From: an archaeon
Lineage (GTDB): Archaea > Nanobdellota > Nanobdellia > SCGC-AAA011-G17 > GW2011-AR18
Assembly: GCA_023245385.1 (NCBI GenBank)
Contig: JAHFKM010000007.1
Span: 1 to 19,646, forward strand
Direction of reading: 5' to 3'
Length of the DNA stretch: 19,646 nucleotides
Part shown: positions 6,558-15,700 of the stretch, piece after piece
Position numbering within the stretch: position 1 is the first letter of the stretch
Layout of the letters: each line of letters opens with the position of its first letter
Program-made: the position numbers and the translations under genes
Notes under the pieces: model-generated
What the model was told of the DNA's origin: nothing
What the model saw: only the letters and a program-made list of their open reading frames with translations
Databases searched by the model: none

Positions 6558-8360
6558 ATGACTGATATTTTTTTAAACGAAAAATTCATTGGAACGGCAG
6601 AACATCCAAAAGACTTTGTGAAACAATTTAGAGCAGAACGAAGAAGAGGAGCACTCCCCCTTGAACTTAACTTTACCTACGATGAAGAAATGGATGAAAT
6701 TTTGCTCGACTCAACAAGAGGCAGAGCAAGAAGACCACTCATCGTGCTTGAAGGAGGAAAATCAAAACTTACTGAAAAACATATCGAAGATTTAAAAAAC
6801 GGGGAAATAAAATGGGAAAAGCTCGTCAAAGAAGGTATTATCGAATATATAGACGCAGCTGAAGAAGAAAACTGCTACATCGCAATTAACGATGAAGATG
6901 TCACAAAAGAACATACTCATCAAGAAATTGGCGCTATTGTTATTCTTGGATTATTAACAAGCCTTACACCCTACGCAAACTATGGCCCAGGATCTAAACT
7001 TATTAAAGAAAGCAAGATGCAAAAACAAGCTCTCGGTTTGTATGCTACAAATTTCTTACTCAGAATGAATACCGATGTTAACATTCTCCATTATCCACAA
7101 ATACCTATCACAAAAAGTTTTATGCACGACGTGATCAGCTTCGACAAACATCCAGCAGGTCAAAACATTGTTATCGCAGTCATGAGTTATGAAGGATATA
7201 ACATGGAAGACGCAATCATCCTAAACAAAGCTTCAGTTGATCGAGGACTCGCACGTTCAAGTTATTTCAAACCTTTCACAACAGAAGAACTTCGTTACCA
7301 AGGTGGACTTGTCGATGAGATTTCAATCCCAGACAAAGAAGTCAAAGGATACAAATCTGAAAAAGATTACAGACTCCTTGAAGAAGATGGCATCGTCTAC
7401 ACTGGCGCTAAAGTCAAAGAAGAAGATGTCTTAATCGGAAAGATCAGTCCTCCCCGCTTCCTTGGAGAGTTTGAAGAATTCAGCATCGCCGCAAACATCA
7501 AAAGAGAAAGCTCTGTCTCACTAAACCACGGAGAAAATGGCATTGTTGATATGACTCTCCTCACAGAAAACGAAGAGGGAAACAGACTCGTTCAAATCAG
7601 ATTAAGAAATCAAAGAATTCCAGAAATAGGAGACAAATTCGCATCAAGACACCTTCAAAAAGGAATTGTAAGCTTTCTCGCACCAGTAGAAGACATTCCC
7701 TTTTCAGTATCAGGTATTACTCCTGACATTATCTTCTCACCACACGGTATTCCCTCACGTATGAGCATCTCCCACCTTATCGAAATTATCGCAGGAAAAG
7801 TCGGAGCATTAAGTGGAGAATATATCGACGGGACAACCTTTGACGCTCTCCCAGAAAAAGATTTAAGAAAAATGCTTAAAAAACTCGGCTTCAGAGAAAA
7901 CGGAACAGAAATGTTTTACAACGGCATCACAGGCCAAGAATTCAAAGCAAAAATCTATTCAGGAAATATGTACTACCTCAAACTTAAACATATGGTCGCG
8001 AACAAACTTCACGCAAGAGCTACAGGAAAAATACAACTCCTCACCAGACAACCTATCGAAGGAAGAAGCCAAGGTGGAGGACTGAGAGTTGGAGAAATGG
8101 AAAAAGACTGCTTTGTCGCGCACGGAGCTTCACTCTTATTAAAAGAACGCTTCGACTCAGACAGAACAACAGTCTTTATATGCGAAGAATGTGGCATGCT
8201 CGCCATTTATGATAACTTCAAAAACAGAGAATACTGCCCAAAATGCGGAAGCAGTGTAAAAATAAGCAGTGTCGAAATGTCCTACGCCTTTAAACTACTC
8301 ATTGACGAACTCAAAGCATTATGCATTTATCCAAGACTTCTCTTGGGGAGAAAATACTAA
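6558..8360 (+). CDS. rpoB1: RNA polymerase subunit B' (C-terminal half of Rpb2)
   Basis: A 600-residue protein forming the hybrid-binding, wall and clamp parts of the β-like subunit. Motifs seen: GQNIVIAVMSYEGYNMEDAI (with the conserved catalytic-centre E-D), GDKFASRHLQKG around residue 366, PHGIPSRM, the switch region EGRSQGGGLRVGEMEKD, and a C-terminal zinc ribbon CEECG/CPKCG ahead of YAFKLLIDELKAL. L366 replaces the Gly normally found in RHG(Q/N)KG. Its stop overlaps the rpoA' start by 1 nt (TAATG). Confidence 0.95.
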   Translation: MTDIFLNEKFIGTAEHPKDFVKQFRAERRRGALPLELNFTYDEEMDEILLDSTRGRARRPLIVLEGGKSKLTEKHIEDLKNGEIKWEKLVKEGIIEYIDAAEEENCYIAINDEDVTKEHTHQEIGAIVILGLLTSLTPYANYGPGSKLIKESKMQKQALGLYATNFLLRMNTDVNILHYPQIPITKSFMHDVISFDKHPAGQNIVIAVMSYEGYNMEDAIILNKASVDRGLARSSYFKPFTTEELRYQGGLVDEISIPDKEVKGYKSEKDYRLLEEDGIVYTGAKVKEEDVLIGKISPPRFLGEFEEFSIAANIKRESSVSLNHGENGIVDMTLLTENEEGNRLVQIRLRNQRIPEIGDKFASRHLQKGIVSFLAPVEDIPFSVSGITPDIIFSPHGIPSRMSISHLIEIIAGKVGALSGEYIDGTTFDALPEKDLRKMLKKLGFRENGTEMFYNGITGQEFKAKIYSGNMYYLKLKHMVANKLHARATGKIQLLTRQPIEGRSQGGGLRVGEMEKDCFVAHGASLLLKERFDSDRTTVFICEECGMLAIYDNFKNREYCPKCGSSVKISSVEMSYAFKLLIDELKALCIYPRLLLGRKY

Positions 8361-10963
8361 TGGCCAACTTTGTATACAAAAAAGTAGACGCACTCGTATT
8401 CGGTCTTTTCTCACCTGAAATCATTAAAAAAATGGCCTGTGCCAAAATCGTAACACCAGAACTCTATGATAAAGAAGGATTTCCAGTAGACGGAGGTCTT
8501 ATGGATGTACGCCTCGGTGTTATTGACCCAGGAATAAGATGCAAAACCTGCGGTGGAAGCCTCAAAGAATGTATGGGTCATTTTGGATATATGGATCTCG
8601 CCCGTCCACTTATTCACATAAAATACGCTGACGTAATCCTCACAACACTCAGAGCAACATGCAGAGAATGCGGCAAAGTACTCACAGACACAAAAATAAA
8701 AATAGAAGTAGAAGAAGAAACTCCAGCTCCAGTAGTAACAGCTGCTTCTGAAGAAGAAATAGTTCTCCCTCCTTTACCAACAGTTGAAGAACCTGTAAAA
8801 AAAGAAACTAAAAGTTCTAAAAACATAAAAAAATGCCTCCATTGCAACGCCAAACAATTTACTATCAAACTAGAAAAACCTACCACCTATCTCGAAGATG
8901 AGAAAAAACTCACACCAATAGACATCCACACAAGACTCTTAAGAATTACAGACGAAGACCTAGAAAAACTCGGTTTAGACCCAAAATACGCAAGACCAGA
9001 CTGGATGGTCCTCACTATCCTTCCTGTTCCTCCTGTTACAATCAGACCCTCTATTACACTAGAAACAGGAGAACGCAGCGAAGATGATCTCACTCACAAA
9101 CTCGGAGATATTGTAAGAATTAATCAGCGTCTCTTTGAAAACATTAACGCAGGAGCACCAGAAATTATTGTTGAAGACCTCTGGGAACTCCTCCAGTATC
9201 ATGTGACCACTTACTTTGACAACGAGATCAGTCAAGTCCCTCCAGCACGCCACAGATCAGGCCAAGCATTAAAAACACTCACTGAAAGAATTAAAAGCAA
9301 AGAAGGAAGATTCAGACACAACCTCGCAGGAAAAAGAGTGAACTTTGCCGCACGCACTGTTATCAGCCCAGACTCAAAACTAGAACTCTATGAAGTCGGT
9401 GTCCCCTTTAGTGTCGCTATGGAACTCACCATCCCAGAAAGAGTCACAGAATGGAATATCAAACACCTAAAAAAATTTGTCGAAAACGGCCCTCAAAAAT
9501 ATCCAGGAAGCAACTATGTATTACGCCCTGACGGAAAAAAGAAAAAAATCACTGAAGAAACACACGAGCAACTGCTTGAAGAACTTCAACCAGGATATAT
9601 TGTCGAACGACACCTCATGGACGGAGACATCGCTGTTTTCAACAGACAACCAAGCCTTCACAGAATGAGCATCATGGCACATAAAATTAAAGTCCTTCAC
9701 GGAAAATCATTCAGACTCAACCCAAGCGTATGCAACCCCTACGCCGCAGACTTTGACGGAGACGAAATGAACCTGCACATCCCCCAAACAGAAGAAGCAC
9801 GCGCAGAAGCAGAAATCCTCATGCAAGTACAAACACAAATCATTACTCCAAAAAACGGCCTTAACATTATCGGATGCAGCACAGACTCCATAACAGGAAA
9901 TTATCTCTTAACAAAAAATATGGAATTTCCAAAAGAAGACGCAATTCAAATACTCCACACAATCGGCGTCTACAACCAAGAACGTTTTGAAAAGTTCAAA
10001 AAAAATGTAACAGGAAAAGAAATTTTTAGCGTTCTTCTCCCTGAAGATTTTAATTTTGTCGGACAAACAAAAAACAAAAAACCTTTCATTGTCAAAGAAG
10101 GAATACTCATCGAAGGACACCTTGATAAAGCCACTATCGGCGAAGAAAAAGGAGAACTTATCAGAGCACTTTACGCACAATACGGCCAAGATATAGGTAT
10201 CGACCTCCTTGGAAAAATCTTCAGACTTGGACTTGAAGCACTCCTTCGTAACGGATTTACCACAACAATCGCTGACACAGACCTTCCAACCGAAATAGCA
10301 GAAAAATGCAAAGAAACAATTTATAATGCCGAACGAAGAGTAGCTCAACTCATTGAACAATACCAAAACAAAGAACTTGAAAGTCTTCCCGGCTTAAGCA
10401 TAGAAGATACTGTAGAAGTAAAAATTCTTGATACACTAAACAAAGCAAGAAGCAGAGTAGGAGAAATCATCACAGAAATCTCTGACGAAAACAACCCCAC
10501 AATTATCATGGCAGTTTCAGGCGCTAAAGGAAACCTTCTCAACCTCGCAATGATGGCAGCCTGCGTTGGACAACAGGCAATGCGAGGAAAAAGAATTGAA
10601 AATGGATACAGACATCGCACACTCAGCGTTTTCACTAAAGGAGAACTCCTTCCTAAAGCAAAAGGATTCATTAAGATGGGATACAAAGATGGTCTCGGAC
10701 CTGAAGAGTTTTTTATGAACGCTATCACAGGAAGAGACAGCCTTATGGATACCGCACTAAGAACACCAAAATCAGGATATCTCTACAGAAGACTCTCAAG
10801 TGCTCTTCAAGACATCAAAGTAGCTTATGACGGAACTGTTAGAGACGCAAATGAAAATATAGTCCAATTTATCTATGGCGAAGATGGATTAGACGTTTCC
10901 AAAACAGAAGGCGGAAAAATAAACGTCACCAGAATTGTTAAAGAAATCGTAGGAGAAAAATGA
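8360..10963 (+). CDS. rpoA1: RNA polymerase subunit A' (N-terminal part of Rpb1)
   Basis: An 867-residue subunit carrying the clamp core, active site and bridge helix. The first zinc site is C61, C64, C71, H74. A second uses C101/C104 and C159/C162, separated by a Pro/Glu/Val-rich linker of about 55 residues. The Mg-binding motif reads AADFDGD at 462-468: all three Asp (464, 466, 468) are kept, but the preceding Asn of NADFDGD is Ala. The bridge-helix region NLAMMAACVGQQ is present. I chose ATG 8360, 9 nt after GGGGAG and overlapping the rpoB' stop. An upstream in-frame ATG at 8321 would add 13 residues inside rpoB' and is unlikely. It overlaps rpoA'' by 4 nt. Confidence 0.96.
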   Translation: MANFVYKKVDALVFGLFSPEIIKKMACAKIVTPELYDKEGFPVDGGLMDVRLGVIDPGIRCKTCGGSLKECMGHFGYMDLARPLIHIKYADVILTTLRATCRECGKVLTDTKIKIEVEEETPAPVVTAASEEEIVLPPLPTVEEPVKKETKSSKNIKKCLHCNAKQFTIKLEKPTTYLEDEKKLTPIDIHTRLLRITDEDLEKLGLDPKYARPDWMVLTILPVPPVTIRPSITLETGERSEDDLTHKLGDIVRINQRLFENINAGAPEIIVEDLWELLQYHVTTYFDNEISQVPPARHRSGQALKTLTERIKSKEGRFRHNLAGKRVNFAARTVISPDSKLELYEVGVPFSVAMELTIPERVTEWNIKHLKKFVENGPQKYPGSNYVLRPDGKKKKITEETHEQLLEELQPGYIVERHLMDGDIAVFNRQPSLHRMSIMAHKIKVLHGKSFRLNPSVCNPYAADFDGDEMNLHIPQTEEARAEAEILMQVQTQIITPKNGLNIIGCSTDSITGNYLLTKNMEFPKEDAIQILHTIGVYNQERFEKFKKNVTGKEIFSVLLPEDFNFVGQTKNKKPFIVKEGILIEGHLDKATIGEEKGELIRALYAQYGQDIGIDLLGKIFRLGLEALLRNGFTTTIADTDLPTEIAEKCKETIYNAERRVAQLIEQYQNKELESLPGLSIEDTVEVKILDTLNKARSRVGEIITEISDENNPTIIMAVSGAKGNLLNLAMMAACVGQQAMRGKRIENGYRHRTLSVFTKGELLPKAKGFIKMGYKDGLGPEEFFMNAITGRDSLMDTALRTPKSGYLYRRLSSALQDIKVAYDGTVRDANENIVQFIYGEDGLDVSKTEGGKINVTRIVKEIVGEK

Positions 10964-12075
10964 CCACACTTCCAGAACATTTACAAAAAGAACTAGAAGA
11001 ACATTTTAAAAAATTCAAACCTAACGAGAAACAGAAACAAGAAATTACCAAAAGAATAGAAACGCTCTATGAAGACGCTAAAATTGCACCAGGAGAAGCA
11101 ATAGGTATCATTACCGCTGAAAGTTTTGGAGAACCAAGCACACAAATGACCATCAGCTCATTCCATTTCGCAGGAGTTGCAGAGATGAACGTCACAGTAG
11201 GTTTAGTACGTTTAATCGAAGTGTTCGACGCAAGAAAAAAACCGAGCACACCACAAATGAAACTCCCCTTAAAAGCGAAGTATTCTAAAACTTCTGAAAT
11301 GGTCAAAGAAGTCTCCATGAAAATAAAAGAAACAAAACTCGGAGATATCACCGAAGAGATCTCTATCAACGTCGCGAAAGGAAGCATTGAAATCATTCTT
11401 GATAAGAAAAAAATGAGAGACACAGATATCAAACTTAGCCATATCCTCACCCGTTTGAAAGAAAGCTTCAAAACACTCACCCTCAAAGAACTTAAAGACA
11501 GCATAAGTTTAAAAGGAAAAGATGAAATTAAACTTTCTGAATTGTATAAACTTAAAGAAAAAGCCAAAACCATTCACATTGCAGGATTAAAAGGAATCAC
11601 CCAAGTTTTACCTATCAAAGATGATGACGGATACGTTATCCATACAGCAGGATCCAATATCGAAGACGCACTCGCTATGGAAGAAGTAGATAAATCAAAA
11701 ATCACAAGCAACGATGTTTTTGAAATCGCTAAAGTCTTAGGAATCGAAGCAGCACGAAAAGCAATCATCAACGAAAGTCTCAAAGTCATCAAAGATCAAG
11801 GTCTGGACATTGACATAAGACATATTATCTTCCTCGCGGATGTTATGACACGTGGCGGCGTCATTAAAGGAGTTACACGAACAGGAATCACAGGCGAAAA
11901 AGAATCAGTACTCGCACGCGCAAGCTTTGAAACACCAATGAAACATATCATCAACGCTACACTCATCGGTGAACGAGACGATTTGAATAGCGTTGTAGAA
12001 AACGTCATCATTAATCAACCAGTCCCACTCGGAACAGGACTCCCAGGTTTAGTAATGAAGAGCAATAAAAAATGA
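10960..12075 (+). CDS. rpoA2: RNA polymerase subunit A'' (C-terminal part of Rpb1)
   Basis: A 371-residue protein with the trigger loop, jaw and cleft. The N-terminal catalytic block reads PGEAIGIITAESFGEPSTQ, then MTISSFHFAGVAE. The trigger-loop histidine is H69 and the Gln of TQM is kept, but the almost universal AAQSIGEP reads TAESFGEP, with E54 for Gln. The end region contains DVMTRGGVIKGVTRTGI and AFE-like ARASFETPMKHI, as in other archaeal A''. GGAGAAAAATG gives a ribosome-binding site within the end of rpoA'. The start overlaps rpoA' by 4 nt and the stop overlaps the L30e gene by 4 nt. Confidence 0.96.
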   Translation: MTTLPEHLQKELEEHFKKFKPNEKQKQEITKRIETLYEDAKIAPGEAIGIITAESFGEPSTQMTISSFHFAGVAEMNVTVGLVRLIEVFDARKKPSTPQMKLPLKAKYSKTSEMVKEVSMKIKETKLGDITEEISINVAKGSIEIILDKKKMRDTDIKLSHILTRLKESFKTLTLKELKDSISLKGKDEIKLSELYKLKEKAKTIHIAGLKGITQVLPIKDDDGYVIHTAGSNIEDALAMEEVDKSKITSNDVFEIAKVLGIEAARKAIINESLKVIKDQGLDIDIRHIIFLADVMTRGGVIKGVTRTGITGEKESVLARASFETPMKHIINATLIGERDDLNSVVENVIINQPVPLGTGLPGLVMKSNKK

Positions 12076-12326
12076 ACAACATAGAAGAATTAAAACAAGA
12101 TTTAAAAAAAGCCACACCACTTATCGGCATTGAAGTTAACTTAAAAAAACTTCGAAAAGGAGAAATAAAAAAACTCTACTTAGCAAAAAATTGCAAAGAC
12201 AAAGACACACTCCTCAAATACGCGAAAAACGCAGGAATAATTATTTTAACATTAGAACAAAATAATGTTGAACTCGGCGTACTCTGCAAAAAACCTTTCT
12301 CCATCAGCGCTCTCGGTTTTGAATAA
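12072..12326 (+). CDS. rpl30e: Ribosomal protein L30e (L7Ae superfamily)
   Basis: A compact 84-residue RNA-binding protein. The L7Ae/L30e-fold pattern is seen in NLKKLRKGEIKKLYLAKNC (basic RNA-facing strand-helix), KYAKNAGIIILTLEQNNVELGVLCKKPFSISALGF (C-terminal sheet and helix). It is somewhat shorter than the usual archaeal L30e of about 100 residues. Position between rpoA'' and nusA is the standard place for rpl30e in archaea and decides L30e over other L7Ae relatives. ATGA overlap with rpoA'' implies coupling. Confidence 0.88.
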   Translation: MNNIEELKQDLKKATPLIGIEVNLKKLRKGEIKKLYLAKNCKDKDTLLKYAKNAGIIILTLEQNNVELGVLCKKPFSISALGFE

Positions 12327-12329
12327 AAC

Positions 12330-12725
12330 ATGAAACTTACAATCGAAAGCATCCAACAAATAAACCTCTTCGAACAAATTACAGGCGCGCAAGTCAAAGA
12401 CAGAATACAAAAAGACAATTTTCTTATCTTCATTATAGAAGAAGGCAACATCCAAAAAGCGCTCCGAGGATTAAAAAAAGTTGAAGACACTCTAAAAAAA
12501 GAAATTCACCTCATAGGATATTCTCCTGACGTGCAAAAATTTATTCTTAACCTCATTTATCCTGAAAAACCAGACGCAGTTCGACAAGAAGGAAAAATAA
12601 TCTTTATTGAAAGCAAAGACAGCAAAGTAAAAGGAAGAATCTTCGGAAGAAGCAGAGAACGACTTCTTTGGATCAACGAACTTGTTAAAAAATACTTCGA
12701 TATAGAAGAAGTTAAAATTATTTAG
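12330..12725 (+). CDS. nusA: NusA-like KH-domain transcription factor (divergent)
   Basis: A 131-residue archaeal NusA-type protein made of two KH-like domains and lacking the S1 and N-terminal domains of bacterial NusA. The start MKLTIESIQQINLFEQITGA matches the family well, and the end KYFDIEEVKII is typical. The RNA-binding GKGG loops have decayed: the first KH reads KALRGLKK and the second GRIFGRSRERL where GxxG is expected. RNA binding may therefore be weak or altered. It is the last gene of the rpo unit, 3 nt after L30e, and its stop codon overlaps the stop of the opposite-strand PBP gene. Confidence 0.85.
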   Translation: MKLTIESIQQINLFEQITGAQVKDRIQKDNFLIFIIEEGNIQKALRGLKKVEDTLKKEIHLIGYSPDVQKFILNLIYPEKPDAVRQEGKIIFIESKDSKVKGRIFGRSRERLLWINELVKKYFDIEEVKII

Positions 12726-15700
12726 TTTCTATACACCTTTAACAAACCTGACACTTTTCCCTCTCTTATACAATACGCGCTTTCTTCTGTCGGAGTATTC
12801 TCACAATTCCTCGGAGCTAATCCAGTCTCAGGATCAATAACTATCACTTGCGCTCCACTTATTTTCAAATCATTGGTTACAGGATACCTTGTTTTTATTG
12901 TATTAAAAGCAATAACTCCAGCTACACTTCCACCATAAAAATCTATACTCCCATACTTCATCGGTTGAGGATCTCTCCTTGTCTCTTCCCCTTTCATTGT
13001 TCTATACATAGCCTCTCTCCCAATAAAATTACTAACAAAAACCGCGAAGGTACCAAGATCTTCTAATGAAACTTCCCCATTCTGTGTATCTGCATAATAT
13101 CCCGCACTACTCACAATCTCCGCTCCATTTGTTGTTCCAGTTTTAAACGCAGTAAAAGGTTGTTCTCGACTCATCTCAGAATCATCCAAGTCCGGCGTTT
13201 TCACATGATAATTCCCCGCGGGAACAAACACCAGCTCACCTCTTTGAAATTCGTATCTTCCTCCTCCAACAGACTTTGCCGTTCCAAACCTAGGAACAGA
13301 ACGAAGAATATTTACAAGTTGCATATCTCTTTTTCCAGTCGGTCTTTCTTCTTGAGTATGACTATAAATTATCGTTCCATCTATACTTGTCATTTTCTCA
13401 ACAAGATATTTAGACTGGAAAGAATAAAACGTCGCTAAACTCTCAGGAGAAAGATTATGCACACCAAGCGTTGTCGCCGGCCCACCACGCTCAGGAAGAA
13501 ATATACCCTTTTCTTCTGCTATTCTTTTAACATACGCATAGACAAGATTCCACTGAAAATTAGGATGTTGCGAGATGATTCCAAAACGTGTCGGTTCATC
13601 AAAATTTACAGCAGCAGCCTCTTCAAGTAATTTTTTAGCATACTTTATTTTCAAATGATTATTGATAAGTACTTCTTCTGTTTTCAAAGTATCTTCTAAA
13701 TTAGGCAGACCAGAAAGTTCTTCCGGACTGATCCTTGGAAGTTGAAGCTCATCTTCACAATATACAATTCCCTGCTCACCCTGATAGAGATAGTTTCTCA
13801 CAAGCTCATTAAACCTTCCTTTATTAGATGTGTGCTTTATCTCTTCAATAGTCGCTTCTATCCCCTCCAGATGTTCTTGCAAATAGCGATAATTCAATTT
13901 TGTTAAAGGAATCATCTCTCTTAACTTTTCAATCCTCAAATCTCCAAGCTGAAGATGCGCTATTTTTTCCCTGATCTCTGTAATAAGTTCTTCATAATGA
14001 TAGCCATAATGCACAAGAGAAAGTTCCTCTGCTTCAGGAAGTGTATGAAGAAGTCTTCTTCTCGCGACATTAAACTTCGTCATAGGAACAAAAACTTGCG
14101 TTTGCCAGCCATCAAACCCAACAGTAAGATCCTGCTTCATACGTCGCGCATACCCTACCTCTGTCTCTTCCTCTTTTTTCAAAAAAGGTTCTCCTCTTCC
14201 TTTCTCTGTACTATGATATTCAAGATTTTCAACAACACCTTTAAATTGCTCATCATCCACCTTGTCAAAAAGTTTTTCATACAAATCAGCACTCGCAGCA
14301 TTTTCCGAATTTTGACAGGCCTTTATAATTGTTGAACGAGCAGATTCTAACTCTTTCAAATTAATTCCAGGCTTCCAACTTTTTGGAATGGTCTTTCCAC
14401 CCACACGTTCAGCCTCAAAAGGAAAATTTCTCGGCGCATTATTCAACAGACTTGTTTCTGTCCAGCCCAACTCAAACGCCGCCTTATAAATAACAGGTTT
14501 GAACGCTGACCCTGGCTGTTTTCCCGCAATAAGATGATTAAACGGTTTTCCTTTATCATACACATTTCCCGCTACCGCTCTTATTCCCCCATCACTTCCG
14601 ATAATAATACCCGCACCCTGCAACGAAACAGGATACTGAAGAAGCGTAAGCCCCGCAGATTTCCCTTCTTCATCAAGCGTTCTCGTGCTCACATGAATAA
14701 GATCTCCCACTTTAAATTTTCTAAGAAAATGAGAAATATCCTTTTCAGCTTCTCTTTCTGAGACCAGCTTCTTACGCTCATGACTTGCTTCTGCAAGAAC
14801 AACATCTTTCAACCCATCCCTTGATACAGTTCCAGTAAGCGTTCCAGCCTTTACAAAAAGAGCGTCTTCATTTTTTCCTGTTATTTTTACATCGTAAGAA
14901 CTAAATTTTTTAAAACGTCTCAGCTTCTCTTCCTTCACACCCCTCGGAAGCTCATAACCCTCAAGATTAATACTTACATAACTTGCCTGCTCTTCGAGAT
15001 ACTGATGAAGCGCATTATGCATCTCCTGATCAATCGTCGTAAAAATTTTTGTACCAGGAGGAAGAGGAAGCGTGATTATTTTCTTATCTTCTAATTCTCT
15101 TAATTCTCTTTGAATAAGTTCTTGTAAAGTTCCCTTTGTCGAACTTCTTTCTGTTTTATCAAAAGAAATGTCTGTATCCTGTGTTTTAAGAAATGTTTCT
15201 TTCTCTAGTTTCTCTTTCCTGAAAATTTCATACGCTTCTTTGTATTTCTCGTATAAATATTTTGCTTCTTCATCTTTCTCCCCAGCCTGTTCTTTCAAAT
15301 TTTTGTATTTCTCTCTTTGTTTCTCTAATTTTATAAGAACCTCTCCTTGACCATGTCCTGCTCTTCCTTTATTTAAATATTCTTCTGCTTTTCCAAAATT
15401 CGCATTTTTTAATTCCAAATCCAGTTCTGTTCCTTCATATCTTTTTTTCGCTTCTTTCACTTCATCTGGAAAAACAAGATCCATTCCTTTAAGCACATAA
15501 AGCGCTCTCGCTTTCAGCTTTTTCATATTCTCTTTATTTTTTTCTCCATTTGAACCTGTTGTATTATACTCTGCTCTCCCCTTAAGCTGCGCAGCAAAAA
15601 CTATCGCTTCAAGAAGTGTCGCTTTATCCTGAGGAATATTAAAATCATGCTTAAGCGCTTCCGCAACACCTATTGTTCCTCCCTTTCCCTTTTCTCCAGC

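Noticed and set aside
8321..8359. Longer N-terminus for rpoA' starting at ATG 8321.
   Set aside because: It lies inside the conserved C-terminus of rpoB'. ATG 8360 has a ribosome-binding site and the resulting start MANFVYKKV fits the family.
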